NCBI GenBank assembly: GCA_934154805.1
Contig: CAKPGM010000008.1
Location: forward strand, 1 to 64,000
DNA length: 64,000 nt
Direction of reading: 5' to 3'
DNA from: an uncultured Clostridia bacterium
Lineage (GTDB): Bacteria; Bacillota; Clostridia; TANB77; CAG-508
This document shows positions 27,133 through 36,274 of this stretch, one piece after another (position 1 is the stretch's first letter; each line of letters opens with the position of its first letter). Made by a program: the position numbers and the translations under genes. The notes below the pieces were generated by a model that saw only the letters and a program-made list of their open reading frames with translations, searched no databases and had not been told where the DNA came from.

Positions 27133-28191
27133 TTATTGTATCTTTCCTCCGCCAACTAGAACATCATCTATATAAAATACAGCTGATTGTCCTGGTGTAA
27201 TTCCTCTTTGTGGTTCTTTAAATTCCACTTCAATTTCTGTATCAGAAACTTGTTTTATTATAGCTTTCGCTGGTTTGCTAGAATATCTTATCTTTACATC
27301 AACTTCTATCTCATTATCTAGTTTATCAAATAGTAGTAAATTTATATTATTCACTTTCATATGAGTCTTATATAATTCACTCTCTTCTCCAACGATTACT
27401 TCATTTCTTTCCTTATTGAAACCTATTACAAATAATGGTGCTTTATAAGATATTCCTAGTCCTTTTCTTTGTCCTATTGTGTAATTATATAGTCCTGTAT
27501 GTTTGCCAAGAATTTCTCCTTTTGAGTTTACTATATTTCCTATTTTTGGTTTTATATCAGAGTTATTTTCTAAAAATCTCTTATAATTTCCATCAGCTAT
27601 AAAACAAATATCTTCGCTGTCAGGTTTATTAGCAACTTTTAAATTGTTATCTCTTGCTATCTGACGTATTTCTTCTTTGTCTTCATAATCAGCCAAAGGA
27701 AATATTATATGTTCAATTAGATTTTTTGGAATGTTCCACAAAACATAGCTCTGGTCTTTTTTTAATGAATTAGACTTTTTCAAAACCCATCTTCCATATT
27801 TTTCACTATATTCTGTTTTAGCATAATGTCCAGTTGCTACATAATAGCATCCTAACTCTTTTGCCTTCTCATACATATATCCAAATTTTAAATATTTATT
27901 ACACTCTATACATGGATTTGGTGTTTGACAGTTTGCATATGAGCAAATAAAGTCATTTATTACATTTTCTTTAAATTCTTTTTGGTAATTAAATATAAAG
28001 TGTGGTATTCCAATTTGATTACATATATTTTTTGCATCCATATATGTGTTTGTATTACAGCAACTGCTTCCCGCAAATAATTCTAGTGTAACTCCTACTA
28101 CATCATATCCATTATTTTTTAATAACAAGGCTGATACACTACTATCTACTCCTCCACTCATTCCTAATAATACTTTATTATTCTTTTCCAT
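27133..28191 (-). CDS. mnmA: tRNA-specific 2-thiouridylase
   Basis: 352 residues. It adds sulfur to U34 of Lys, Glu and Gln tRNAs using ATP and a persulfide relay. N-terminal PP-loop GMSGGVDSSVSALLL, first catalytic Cys in TPNPCIECNKYLKFG (about C94), second in DSEDICFI, and the C-terminal GITPGQSAVFY block. Full length; SD AGGAGAAACAG. Monocistronic with its own promoter. Confidence 0.95.
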   Translation of the reverse strand: MEKNNKVLLGMSGGVDSSVSALLLKNNGYDVVGVTLELFAGSSCCNTNTYMDAKNICNQIGIPHFIFNYQKEFKENVINDFICSYANCQTPNPCIECNKYLKFGYMYEKAKELGCYYVATGHYAKTEYSEKYGRWVLKKSNSLKKDQSYVLWNIPKNLIEHIIFPLADYEDKEEIRQIARDNNLKVANKPDSEDICFIADGNYKRFLENNSDIKPKIGNIVNSKGEILGKHTGLYNYTIGQRKGLGISYKAPLFVIGFNKERNEVIVGEESELYKTHMKVNNINLLLFDKLDNEIEVDVKIRYSSKPAKAIIKQVSDTEIEVEFKEPQRGITPGQSAVFYIDDVLVGGGKIQ

Positions 28192-28220
28192 CTGTTTCTC
28201 CTATCATTTTGATATGTTTT

Positions 28221-28249
28221 ATTATACCACAAAATATTGTTCTATTCAA
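28221..28249 (-). promoter_or_regulatory. Promoter of mnmA
   Basis: Minus strand TTGAAT (28244-28249), 17-bp spacer, TATAAT (28221-28226). Confidence 0.6.
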
Positions 28250-28271
28250 TATTTCTTTGAATATAAAACTA

Positions 28272-28309
28272 CTCCGTGCTAGATTTCTCTAACACGGAGA
28301 CTTTTTGTG
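28272..28309 (-). terminator. Terminator after the ZIP transporter gene
   Basis: Stem CTCCGTGCTAGA / TCTAACACGGAG (one mismatch) with a TTTC loop, between the ZIP gene and the mnmA promoter; a T5 tail lies on the plus side and TAGTTTTA on the minus side. Confidence 0.7.
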
Positions 28310-28326
28310 ATTATTTGGTACCTATT

Positions 28327-29115
28327 TCACCCTAGTGCTACATCTAATAACATCATTATAATAAATCCAACAGCAACACCTATTGTAACTAAACTAGACT
28401 TTTTTTCTGACTGTGCTTCTGGTATTAATTCATTTACTACCACATAAATCATTGCACCTGCAGCAAATGACAATAAATATGGTAATATTGGTACAATTAC
28501 CTTTGTAAGCAATATGGTAATAACAGCTCCTATCGGCTCTACTAGACCAGATAAAACTCCTCCAATAAAAGACTTAAATTTTCCTTTTCCACTCGCTAGA
28601 AGCGGTAATGAAATTATTGCTCCTTCTGGTATGTTTTGAATTGCAATCCCTATCGCCAAAGCAAATGCTCCAGCTAATGTTATACCTGCATTTTGTGCTA
28701 TTAATCCGGCAAAAGCAACTCCTACTGCCATACCTTCTGGTATGTTATGTAGGGTTACAGCTAATACCAACATACTTGTACTTTTCACTGTATCTTCTGT
28801 ATTTTTTAGAGCCTTGCTTTCCATCTTGTCTGCAATATTATTTATTAGTATTAAAATAATTACTCCTAGTGCAAATCCAACTGTCGCTGGAACCCAAGCT
28901 ATTTTATTTTGGTTTTCTGCCATTTCTATTGCCGGTAATAATAATGACCACACAGAAGCGGCAATCATCACTCCTGATGCGAATCCTAACAATATTTTTT
29001 GAATTATTGGTTTTATTTCTTTTTTAAGAAAAAATACTAATGCAGCTCCTAGTGATGTTCCTAGAAATGGCACTAATATTCCTATAATAGTTTGGTCCAC
29101 TACTGTTATATTCAC
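28327..29115 (-). CDS. ZIP-family metal transporter
   Basis: 262 residues with about eight membrane segments. The metal pathway signature is visible in TM4-TM5: HNIPEGMAVGVAFAG and NIPEGAIISLPLLASG. ZIP proteins carry Zn2+ or other divalent cations into the cytoplasm; the metal here is not determined. GTG start at 29115 with SD AAGGAGG at 8 nt. The SD abuts an inverted repeat (29128-29198), which may control translation. Confidence 0.88.
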   Translation of the reverse strand: MNITVVDQTIIGILVPFLGTSLGAALVFFLKKEIKPIIQKILLGFASGVMIAASVWSLLLPAIEMAENQNKIAWVPATVGFALGVIILILINNIADKMESKALKNTEDTVKSTSMLVLAVTLHNIPEGMAVGVAFAGLIAQNAGITLAGAFALAIGIAIQNIPEGAIISLPLLASGKGKFKSFIGGVLSGLVEPIGAVITILLTKVIVPILPYLLSFAAGAMIYVVVNELIPEAQSEKKSSLVTIGVAVGFIIMMLLDVALG

Positions 29116-29127
29116 TTAAAATTCCTC

Positions 29128-29198
29128 CTTAAATATGAAATGATGGCTTATCTTATTGTATAATATTCGCTTTACATAAGATATGTTTCATATTTAAG
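29128..29198 (-). promoter_or_regulatory. Inverted repeat in the ZIP gene leader
   Basis: Perfect 13-bp inverted repeat (29128-29140 and 29186-29198, CTTAAATATGAAA), with a second inner pair TATCTTA / TAAGATA (29149-29155, 29177-29183). The arm nearest the gene ends inside AAGGAGG, the SD of the ZIP gene. It could be an operator, an RNA switch or the ftsZ terminator. Confidence 0.5.
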
Positions 29199-29208
29199 AA
29201 GGATTAAT

Positions 29209-30198
29209 TTATATGTTATATTTAATTACTCTTTCTTCAGCATTTTCTTCAATGCCTGTTGCTATAACTGTTACCATTACAGCATCGTGTATTCTTTCAT
29301 CAACTATTGTTCCGAAAATGATGTTTGCTTCTGGATCTAAGAATTCTTTTATATATCCAACTGCTGTGCTAACTTCACTTAGTCCTAAATCAATTCCGCC
29401 AGTTACATTTACTATAAGTCCTTTTGCTCCTTTTACAGATGTTTCTAGAAGCGGACTATCCATTGCATCTATTGCTGCATCTAATGCTCTTTGATCGCCT
29501 TCTGCAAGTCCTATACCCATATGAGCTATTCCACTATCTTTCATTATAGTTTTAATATCTGCAAAGTCGATATTGATAAATCCAGGAATTGTAATTAAGT
29601 CTGTAATTCCTTGAACACCTTTCTTTAGAACTCCATCAGCTTCACTAAAAGCTTCTACCATTGTTGTTCCCTTTGGAACAGCTTTTAGTAAGTTGTTGTT
29701 TTCTACAACAATAAGTGCATCAACATTTCTCTTCATTCTTGCAATTCCGTCTTCTGCATTATTTCTTCTTCTTTTTCCTTCAAAGATAAATGGTTTTGTA
29801 ACAATTCCAACTGTTAATATTCCCATTGATTTAGCAATCTCACATACTACTGGTGCTGCTCCTGTACCTGTTCCTCCACCCATTCCGGCTGTAACAAATA
29901 CCATATCAGTTCCTGTTAGTACACTTCTAATATTTTCCTCGTCTTCTCTTGCTGCCATTTCTCCAAGTATTGGATTAGAACCTGCCCCCAACCCTTTAGT
30001 TGTATTTTTTCCTATATGCATTTGAAAATTTGCTTTTGATTGAGCTAGTGCTTGTTCTTCTGTATTTATAGCTATAAATTGAACATTTCTTATTCCTTCT
30101 TCAATCATTCTATTTACAGCATTATTTCCTGCTCCTCCGACACCTATTACTTTTATTTTTACTAAGTTGTCTTCATTATTTTGTTCAGAATATCTCAT
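29209..30198 (-). CDS. ftsZ: Cell-division GTPase FtsZ, lacking the C-terminal tail
   Basis: 329 residues from the ATG at 30198 (AAAGG 9 nt upstream); an ATG three codons earlier is too close to the SD. Tubulin-like GTPase that polymerises into the division ring. GGAGNNAVNRM, the GTP-binding loop GGGTGTGAAP and the T7 loop GFINIDFADIKTIM are intact. The protein ends right after the second domain (IEENAEERVIKYNI), without the variable linker and the conserved C-terminal peptide that usually binds FtsA, SepF or ZapD; most FtsZ proteins are ~40-60 residues longer. It lies outside a dcw cluster. Confidence 0.92.
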   Translation of the reverse strand: MRYSEQNNEDNLVKIKVIGVGGAGNNAVNRMIEEGIRNVQFIAINTEEQALAQSKANFQMHIGKNTTKGLGAGSNPILGEMAAREDEENIRSVLTGTDMVFVTAGMGGGTGTGAAPVVCEIAKSMGILTVGIVTKPFIFEGKRRRNNAEDGIARMKRNVDALIVVENNNLLKAVPKGTTMVEAFSEADGVLKKGVQGITDLITIPGFINIDFADIKTIMKDSGIAHMGIGLAEGDQRALDAAIDAMDSPLLETSVKGAKGLIVNVTGGIDLGLSEVSTAVGYIKEFLDPEANIIFGTIVDERIHDAVMVTVIATGIEENAEERVIKYNI

Positions 30199-30271
30199 CT
30201 TTAACATCCTTTCTTACTTTGTAATATTCGCATTTATATCTTACTACTTTTTTTATGATTAATCAACTGTT

Positions 30272-30922
30272 TTAAAGAATTTTCCTAAGTTCCGACAATT
30301 TATGTATTGTTGTTATATTCTCTGTATCAATATCTTCTTCTGATGTTTTATTTAGATATATTGCTTTTATTCCTGCGTTAACTGCTCCTTTTATGTCAGT
30401 TTTTAAGCTATCACCTATCATAATACATTCATCTTTTGCATAACTTCCTATGGCTATCTCAAAACTTTCTTTGTTAGGTTTCATTGGTATATCTTCTGTT
30501 ATATAAAAATCAGAAAAATATTTATATAAATTAGCATTTTTTAATCTTCCAATTTGTGAATCTCTAAGCCAGTTTGATAAAATTGCTAAATTATATTTTT
30601 TACCTAGATATTCTAAGGTTTCTACAATCGAACTATCAATTTTATCAGGTATACAAGTTTTTAAATTTTCCGACCATCTTTCCATAAAATTATCTGGCAA
30701 TTTGTATCCTAGTTCATCTTCAACAGTCTTTTGCATTTTTTCTTTATTATATGTAATATTTCTTCCATCTTCATATATATCTATTGCACGCTTTACGGCA
30801 TCCATGTCTTTGCTTGTATATTCTAATCCTAAATCTTCAAAGCTTTTCTCTACTGCTCCCCAGTATTCTTCTTTCCAGTCTATTAATGTATTGTCTAAAT
30901 CAAATATTAGTCTTTTAATCAT
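30272..30922 (-). CDS. HAD-superfamily hydrolase
   Basis: 216 residues. Motif I is FDLDNTLIDW with nucleophile D8 and acid D10, motif II LSNW, motif III Lys in KPNKESF, motif IV IGDSLKTDIKGA. Resembles the YjjG/pyrimidine 5'-nucleotidase-like HAD phosphatases with a helical cap between motifs I and II. Substrate not determined. SD AGAGGT. Probably monocistronic. Confidence 0.85.
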   Translation of the reverse strand: MIKRLIFDLDNTLIDWKEEYWGAVEKSFEDLGLEYTSKDMDAVKRAIDIYEDGRNITYNKEKMQKTVEDELGYKLPDNFMERWSENLKTCIPDKIDSSIVETLEYLGKKYNLAILSNWLRDSQIGRLKNANLYKYFSDFYITEDIPMKPNKESFEIAIGSYAKDECIMIGDSLKTDIKGAVNAGIKAIYLNKTSEEDIDTENITTIHKLSELRKIL

Positions 30923-31034
30923 TTTGTTTTACCTCTTTCGTGCTCAAATTATATAATGGTAATGATTAAAAGTCAATGGTTTCATAGTTTAGTTTTTGTA
31001 ATTTCAATAACAAATTATTATTCTTGCTTGAATG

Positions 31035-31080
31035 AAAAAGCTGATAGCAAAATACTTTTTGTACTTTGCTACCAACTTTT
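31035..31080 (-). terminator. Terminator after the Rpn-family gene
   Basis: A ~20-bp stem (minus strand, GGTAGCAAAGTAC paired with GTATTTTGCTATC plus flanks) with loop AAAAA and a CTTTTTC tail. Confidence 0.75.
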
Positions 31081-31084
31081 ACTT

Positions 31085-31945
31085 TTACTTATTTTGTAAT
31101 TCTTTTATTTCTTCTTCTGTTAGTCCTGTAATCTCTATAATTTCCTCAATTTCCATATTTTTAGATATTAGTTTTTTTGCAATCTTCTTTTTTGTTTCTC
31201 TTGTTCCTTCTCTAATTCCAGTATTATATAATGCTTTTTCATCTCTTATTGCCTTTTCTCTTAGTTCTGCTAATTTTTCCATTTTCTCATCTTCGCTCAT
31301 TTCTTTGACCGTTATTATCGCTTTTTTTACATCTTCGTTTTTCTCCATTATCTCTTTTACCTCCTTAGAATTCGGATCTTCTAAAAACATTACCCATTGG
31401 TTCTTCTTATTTTCCTTATCTTGTTGGTATGCTTCTCTTACTCTCCTTAGGTTTATTATACGTATTTCTAATAGGTCTGTCAACACTTTCTCCGTTTTTT
31501 CTTTTTCTCTTATGTTCCATATTGTTTCCATTTTTCTTAACTCCTTGGTTATATCTATCTCAAAATCTACTATTGCTATTATCACTACTCTTTTGGCTTT
31601 TGTATATTCTTCTCCTCTTTGCATTTGCTTTGAATATAATCTCGACCAATAATATAATAATCTATGTATAAATTCATCGTTCTTTAACAGTTGAACTTCT
31701 ACATCTACTTTCTCTTTATTATTTATATCTAATTCTAAATCCAATATTCCTAATTTATTCATTGGCTTATCTCTTGTTAATTCTTTCGTATCATTTATTT
31801 CTATTGAGTTTACTTTTTCATCTAATAGTGCTTCTATAAAGCTTTTTGTTATTTCTTCGTTTTTCTTATTAAATAAACTTTGAAAAACTATATCTATCTT
31901 TGGTTGTAATAATTTTACTTCTTTTTCCTTTTTCGTTTCTTCCAA
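31085..31945 (-). CDS. Rpn-family / PD-(D/E)XK nuclease-type protein
   Basis: 286 residues from a TTG at 31945, which is 7 nt from GGAGG; an in-frame GTG at 31951 is only one base from the SD. The N-terminal ~130 residues match the Rpn family (PD-(D/E)XK nuclease fold, 'putative transposase'): DIVFQSLFN, LGILDLELDINNKEKVDVEVQLL with the acidic and Q motif, and YWSRLYSKQM. The C-terminal part is a charged helix ending in a short helix-turn segment (ISKNMEIEEIIEITGLTEEEI). These proteins occur in multiple copies in genomes and promote recombination in the studied case (E. coli RpnA). No terminal repeats are seen, so mobility is not shown. Confidence 0.82.
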   Translation of the reverse strand: MEETKKEKEVKLLQPKIDIVFQSLFNKKNEEITKSFIEALLDEKVNSIEINDTKELTRDKPMNKLGILDLELDINNKEKVDVEVQLLKNDEFIHRLLYYWSRLYSKQMQRGEEYTKAKRVVIIAIVDFEIDITKELRKMETIWNIREKEKTEKVLTDLLEIRIINLRRVREAYQQDKENKKNQWVMFLEDPNSKEVKEIMEKNEDVKKAIITVKEMSEDEKMEKLAELREKAIRDEKALYNTGIREGTRETKKKIAKKLISKNMEIEEIIEITGLTEEEIKELQNK

Positions 31946-31951
31946 ACGCAC

Positions 31952-32163
31952 TCCTCCTTTAGATATTCCTAGTAATATTACATCTTTTTTGGGATTTTAT
32001 TTCAGATCCAATTTTTTTAGATTAAAATTTAAATTCATATGAATCAATTGTTATATAACAACCTTATTATAACGCCTAGATACTAATTTGTCCAGCAAAA
32101 TCGTATGTCAAGTTTCGACATATAATTTATCTATTTATAATAGGTGAAAAAATGGATTAAGAT
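31952..32163. other. Intergenic region upstream of the Rpn-family gene
   Basis: Contains a short hairpin TATGTC / GACATA (about 32104-32122) and no frame with a start and SD. Presumably holds the Rpn gene promoter, which I could not place. Confidence 0.4.
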
Positions 32164-32204
32164 AAAAAATCTCAACCAAAATTTTTTCTGGTGAGATTTT
32201 TACT
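32164..32204 (-). terminator. Terminator after the MMPL-YhgE operon
   Basis: Stem AAAAATCTCA / TGAGATTTTT around a 17-19 nt loop, just past the stop at 32226. Confidence 0.75.
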
Positions 32205-32225
32205 TAATATGTTTTTTAATTTTAT

Positions 32226-33941
32226 CTATTCTTCTTCAATTTTCCTTATTTTGTCAACTATAAAAATAAACTTAACATTTCCTTCCTCATTTTCTGTAAG
32301 TCCTGCAAAGCTATTATAAGAATCTGCTAATTCTTGTAGTTTCTCAGCTCTTTCTTGAATATCTCTTAAGTCTCCATTGATATAAGAAACAACTTTACTA
32401 ATTCCTTCATCATTAAATTCTTTCATTCCATCTGATAAAGCTGAGCTACCTTCTGCAAGTGCATTGCTTCCAGCTTTTAGTTTTGATGTTCCAGCAAGTA
32501 TTTCATCTGTTCCATCTACTATACTATCAAATCCGTTAGCGATTTGTTTAGTTCCGTTTTCTATGTTTGTTGTTGCTTGAGATTTTAAAGCATATAAACC
32601 TGCTTTTACTCCTGCTGCTGATGAACCATCTGTTAAACCAGCATTATTTATCGCATCTAATCCGTTCTCTTGTGCAGTTGTCGTTTTATCAATTGCTCCA
32701 TCTATTGCAGTTGATAATCCACTAGCTAATGCTGCTTTTTCTTCTTCCGTCATTGATAAAGAACTCTTTAAAGTCATTGCAACTTCTGGTGTTATTTGTC
32801 CATTCTTTACCATTTGTGTAATCTTGCTTTCCATTAAAGAATTTATTTGTCCTTCTACTGCACTTAGAATGTTTTGTTTTAATCCATTTGCAAGAGTTGT
32901 GTTTCCACCTTCAATTACTTTTTTCTTTATTAATTCTGTTTCTTGGTCTTTTCCAGCTATTATCTGATCTACTCCATCAGATAAAACTTTTGCACTTTGA
33001 GTTAATTGGCTAGTAGCTTTTTGTTTTCCTTGTTCAACTCCTGATTTTAGAGAGTTAAGTCCTGTACTTACTTCACTAATGCCTTCATCTAGTGCACTAG
33101 CACCATTCTTTAATTCTTCTGTTCCATCTACTAGTTTGTTTGATGCTGTTTGTAATTCTGATATTTTGCTATAAATCTCGTTTAATTGATCCATATTTGA
33201 TAAATCAATGTTTTCAAATACTTTTGGTGTAGCATAAGACATAATGTTTTCCATTTCAAAGTCTTTTGCATCCAATGTGATTTCTATTTTATTTAAGTCT
33301 GGCAAAAAACTCTCTTTGGTTCCTAGACTTTCTTCAAGTCCAGGGCAGGCTAATGCTACTACTGTTGTTTTTTGTCCATTATCTACAACTTTACCATTTG
33401 TAATCTCAATATTGCTAGCTTTAGTATTATCAAATATTGTTCCAGCCATTACTACAAAAGGTACATACATTTGTACATATTTTCCATTAACTTTTACTCT
33501 TCTTTGTTCTTTATTTTCATATTCAATTGTTATAATAACCTTTCCACTTTTTCCAGCTAAGTCCTTCGCAGAAATTTCTTCACCATCTAGTGTATATATT
33601 AGTTTACTAGTTATTGGAAGAGTTTTATTTATTTTTCCTTGATAATAGATATCATTTCCACAAGCTTGCCATTCTAACGAATTTCCATCTTGTTTAAACT
33701 CTTCATCTCCATTAACATTTGTAATTTCTAATAGTTCAGACATATCTTTTAATAATTGTTCTTTGTCTGTATTTTTAATATGTTCACTTACTACTGTGTC
33801 ATATGAATTTCCTTGAGAGTCTAATTTACTATATACTGTTTCTTCTTTTGTATATGCCATTACCTCTGATGAACTAATAACTCCTATTGAGAATATCAAA
33901 GATGTAGCAATTATTTTTGTAAATATTTTATTCTTATCCAT
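32226..33941 (-). CDS. Secreted YhgE/Pip-like coiled-coil partner of the MMPL exporter
   Basis: 571 residues with a cleavable-looking signal peptide (about 1-29, ending EVMA). A beta-rich N-terminal part is followed by heptad repeats of the form LxxGxxxLxxGxxxL (DGTEELKNGASALDEGISEV and, near the C-terminus, DGTDEILAGTSKLKAGSNAL), typical of YhgE/Pip-type and related exporter-associated proteins. Unlike full YhgE it has no visible terminal membrane bundle. It lies 12 nt after the MMPL gene in the same operon and probably forms the extracellular part of that system. Confidence 0.75.
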   Translation of the reverse strand: MDKNKIFTKIIATSLIFSIGVISSSEVMAYTKEETVYSKLDSQGNSYDTVVSEHIKNTDKEQLLKDMSELLEITNVNGDEEFKQDGNSLEWQACGNDIYYQGKINKTLPITSKLIYTLDGEEISAKDLAGKSGKVIITIEYENKEQRRVKVNGKYVQMYVPFVVMAGTIFDNTKASNIEITNGKVVDNGQKTTVVALACPGLEESLGTKESFLPDLNKIEITLDAKDFEMENIMSYATPKVFENIDLSNMDQLNEIYSKISELQTASNKLVDGTEELKNGASALDEGISEVSTGLNSLKSGVEQGKQKATSQLTQSAKVLSDGVDQIIAGKDQETELIKKKVIEGGNTTLANGLKQNILSAVEGQINSLMESKITQMVKNGQITPEVAMTLKSSLSMTEEEKAALASGLSTAIDGAIDKTTTAQENGLDAINNAGLTDGSSAAGVKAGLYALKSQATTNIENGTKQIANGFDSIVDGTDEILAGTSKLKAGSNALAEGSSALSDGMKEFNDEGISKVVSYINGDLRDIQERAEKLQELADSYNSFAGLTENEEGNVKFIFIVDKIRKIEEE

Positions 33942-33953
33942 TTCTAAAACCTC

Positions 33954-36041
33954 CTAAAATTTTATATCTGCTTTTCTTGTTCTTTTTGTTGTTTTACAAA
34001 TTAATTTATCAAATATTATTAATAATGATGGCAATACAAAAATTACCGAAATCATACTAATTATTGCACCTCTTGAAATCAATGTACAAATTGCTCCTAC
34101 TAAGTCAATGTCTGATATTATTGAAACTCCACAAGTTGCTGCGAAGAAACACGAAGCACTTACAATTATAGATTTTACTGAATTATCTAATGCATAATAA
34201 ACAGCTTCTTTTTTTGTTTTTCCTGCTATTCTTGCATCTAGGAATTTATTTGTCATTAATATTGCATAATCAACTGTAGCTCCTAATTGTATTGTTCCTA
34301 TTATTATTGATGCTACGAATGGCAATGTTTGATTTGTGTAAAAGGCTACTGACATATTAACAAATATTGCAAATTCTATAACTGCTATTAATAATACAGG
34401 TATTGTTGGCGATTTGAATACGAATATCATTATCACAAATATTACTAAAATTGATGTTATATTTACACTATTGAAATCAATATCCGCAATCTCTACTAGA
34501 TCTTTCATCAAAGGTCCTTCACCTGCTAGTATAGCACTTTCATCATATTTCTTTACTATTCCATTTATAGTATTTATTAATTCATTAGCTTCATCTGTTG
34601 CATTCTCAACACTAGAATTGATTAACACTAATTGATATTTATCACTTTCAAAAACATCTTTTATATCATCTGGTAAAACAGAATTAGGTATTAATCCATT
34701 TGTAATTTTGCTCTTTGAAATAGACCACTCAACTCCATCTAGTTTATCTATTTCTTCTAGCATATTATTTACTGTTGAATCCTTTAAGTTTTTATCCACT
34801 AGCACTATTTGTGTAGATTTCATATTGTATATATTTGACAAGTCATTATTGGCTTGAGTACTTAATAATGTATCTGGTAATGATTTATTCAAATTATAAT
34901 ATACCTTAACATTAGCATTTCCATATATAGCTGGTATTGCTAATATTACAAATATTATTGTAATAATCTTATAATGTTTTACTACAAAATCTTGTAAGTG
35001 TTTAAATTGTGGCAATATTTCTTTATGTTTTGTTTTTTGAATAAATTTATCAAATACAAGTATCATTGCTGGTAATATTGTAACAACACTGATTAGTCCA
35101 ATTAGCACACCTTTTGCCATTACTAAACCTATATCTTTTCCTATTTCTAGTTTCATTGTACATAGTGCTAAAAATCCTGCAATTGTTGTTAATGAGCTTC
35201 CAAGTACTGATACAAGTGTTGAATTTATAGCTTTTGCCATTGCTTCATATATATCTTTGCTACTTTCTTTCTCTTTTTGATAACTATGATATAAGAATAT
35301 TGAGAAGTCCATTGTTACACCTAGCTGTAACACACTTGCAACTGCTTTTGTAAGATAAGATATCTGACCAAGCATAACATTGCTTCCCATATTGTATAGC
35401 ACAGCCATGCCAATTCCTACTAAAAGAATAACTGGTACTACAAAAGAATCTAGTGCAAGTTCCAATATTATGATACAAAGTACAACTGCAATTACAACAT
35501 ATAAAGCCATTTCAGAGTCTAGTAAGTACTTTATATCTGTTGCCATTGCAGAAATACCACTAACTTTGCATTGACTATCTGCTATTTCTCTTATTTTAGT
35601 TATTGCGTTTATAGTATCTTCTTCTCCCATTCCACTTGTAAATGTTACTAAAATAGGAGTAGTTCCTTGTTTGTTAAGTTCATCCTTTATGTCGTCTGGT
35701 AACATATCTTGTGGAATTGTTGTTCCTAAAATATCGCTTGCGCCAATTACTTTGTCTACGCAATCTATTTCTTTTATTTTTTCTTCCATCTTTAATATAT
35801 CTTTTGTTGGCATTTCGTCATCTACTATTAATATAGAGAACGAACCCAAATTAAAATCTTTTGCAAGAATATCTTGCCCTTCAATTGTTTCTATATCTTT
35901 TGGCAAGTATGTTAAAATATCATAATTTATTTTCGTTGCTTTAATACCTATTATTGAGGGTATTAATAATATCAACGAAATAATTAAAATTGCTTTTCTA
36001 TACTTGCAAATAAAGTGTCCGAATTTGTTTGTAGTTTTCAT
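33954..36041 (-). CDS. MMPL/RND-superfamily exporter
   Basis: 695 residues with the twofold RND plan: TM1 (about 17-32), a large extracellular loop, TM2-6, then TM7 at about 365, a second large loop and TM8-12. The LAKDFNLGSFSILIV and GATVDYAILMTNK (and LGVTMDFSIFLYH) segments carry the acidic residue of the proton relay in TM4 and TM10. Exports lipids or toxic hydrophobic compounds in related systems; the substrate is unknown. SD AAGGAGG. Preceded by two TetR-type operators around its promoter, and followed by the YhgE-like partner. Confidence 0.88.
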   Translation of the reverse strand: MKTTNKFGHFICKYRKAILIISLILLIPSIIGIKATKINYDILTYLPKDIETIEGQDILAKDFNLGSFSILIVDDEMPTKDILKMEEKIKEIDCVDKVIGASDILGTTIPQDMLPDDIKDELNKQGTTPILVTFTSGMGEEDTINAITKIREIADSQCKVSGISAMATDIKYLLDSEMALYVVIAVVLCIIILELALDSFVVPVILLVGIGMAVLYNMGSNVMLGQISYLTKAVASVLQLGVTMDFSIFLYHSYQKEKESSKDIYEAMAKAINSTLVSVLGSSLTTIAGFLALCTMKLEIGKDIGLVMAKGVLIGLISVVTILPAMILVFDKFIQKTKHKEILPQFKHLQDFVVKHYKIITIIFVILAIPAIYGNANVKVYYNLNKSLPDTLLSTQANNDLSNIYNMKSTQIVLVDKNLKDSTVNNMLEEIDKLDGVEWSISKSKITNGLIPNSVLPDDIKDVFESDKYQLVLINSSVENATDEANELINTINGIVKKYDESAILAGEGPLMKDLVEIADIDFNSVNITSILVIFVIMIFVFKSPTIPVLLIAVIEFAIFVNMSVAFYTNQTLPFVASIIIGTIQLGATVDYAILMTNKFLDARIAGKTKKEAVYYALDNSVKSIIVSASCFFAATCGVSIISDIDLVGAICTLISRGAIISMISVIFVLPSLLIIFDKLICKTTKRTRKADIKF

Positions 36042-36070
36042 TTTGTTTATAAATCCTCCTTATGTATTTT

Positions 36071-36119
36071 ATGACCAACGGTCATTTTGTATTCTACAAC
36101 TTTTCTGACCAATAGTCAA
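36071..36119 (-). promoter_or_regulatory. Operator-flanked promoter of the MMPL operon
   Basis: Minus strand TTGACT (36114-36119), 17-bp spacer, TAGAAT (36091-36096). Two copies of the palindrome TGAC-N5-GTCA embrace it: 36106-36118 covers the -35 box and 36072-36084 lies at the predicted start of transcription. A bound TetR regulator would block polymerase at both. Confidence 0.75.
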
Positions 36120-36212
36120 TAGTTTTTACTAAATTTCTTTATATTTTACGTAAAAACATCGCAATTATTCTTTTTCTAAGAGAATTTCTTTTTATCTAAT
36201 TTTCTTTAAAAG

Positions 36213-36242
36213 TTGACTATTTGTCAGTTTATGTGGTATAAT
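36213..36242 (+). promoter_or_regulatory. Autoregulated promoter of the tetR gene
   Basis: TTGACT (36213-36218), 18-bp spacer, TATAAT (36237-36242). The third TGAC-N5-GTCA palindrome (36214-36226) overlaps the -35 box, so the regulator should repress itself. Confidence 0.75.
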
Positions 36243-36274
36243 GTAATAAGTTATTAAACAAAGAGGTAATAATT

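Noticed and set aside
31032..31652. 206-codon plus-strand frame opposite the Rpn-family gene
   Set aside because: Ser/Phe/Ile-rich antisense translation overlapping a terminator; not a plausible protein.
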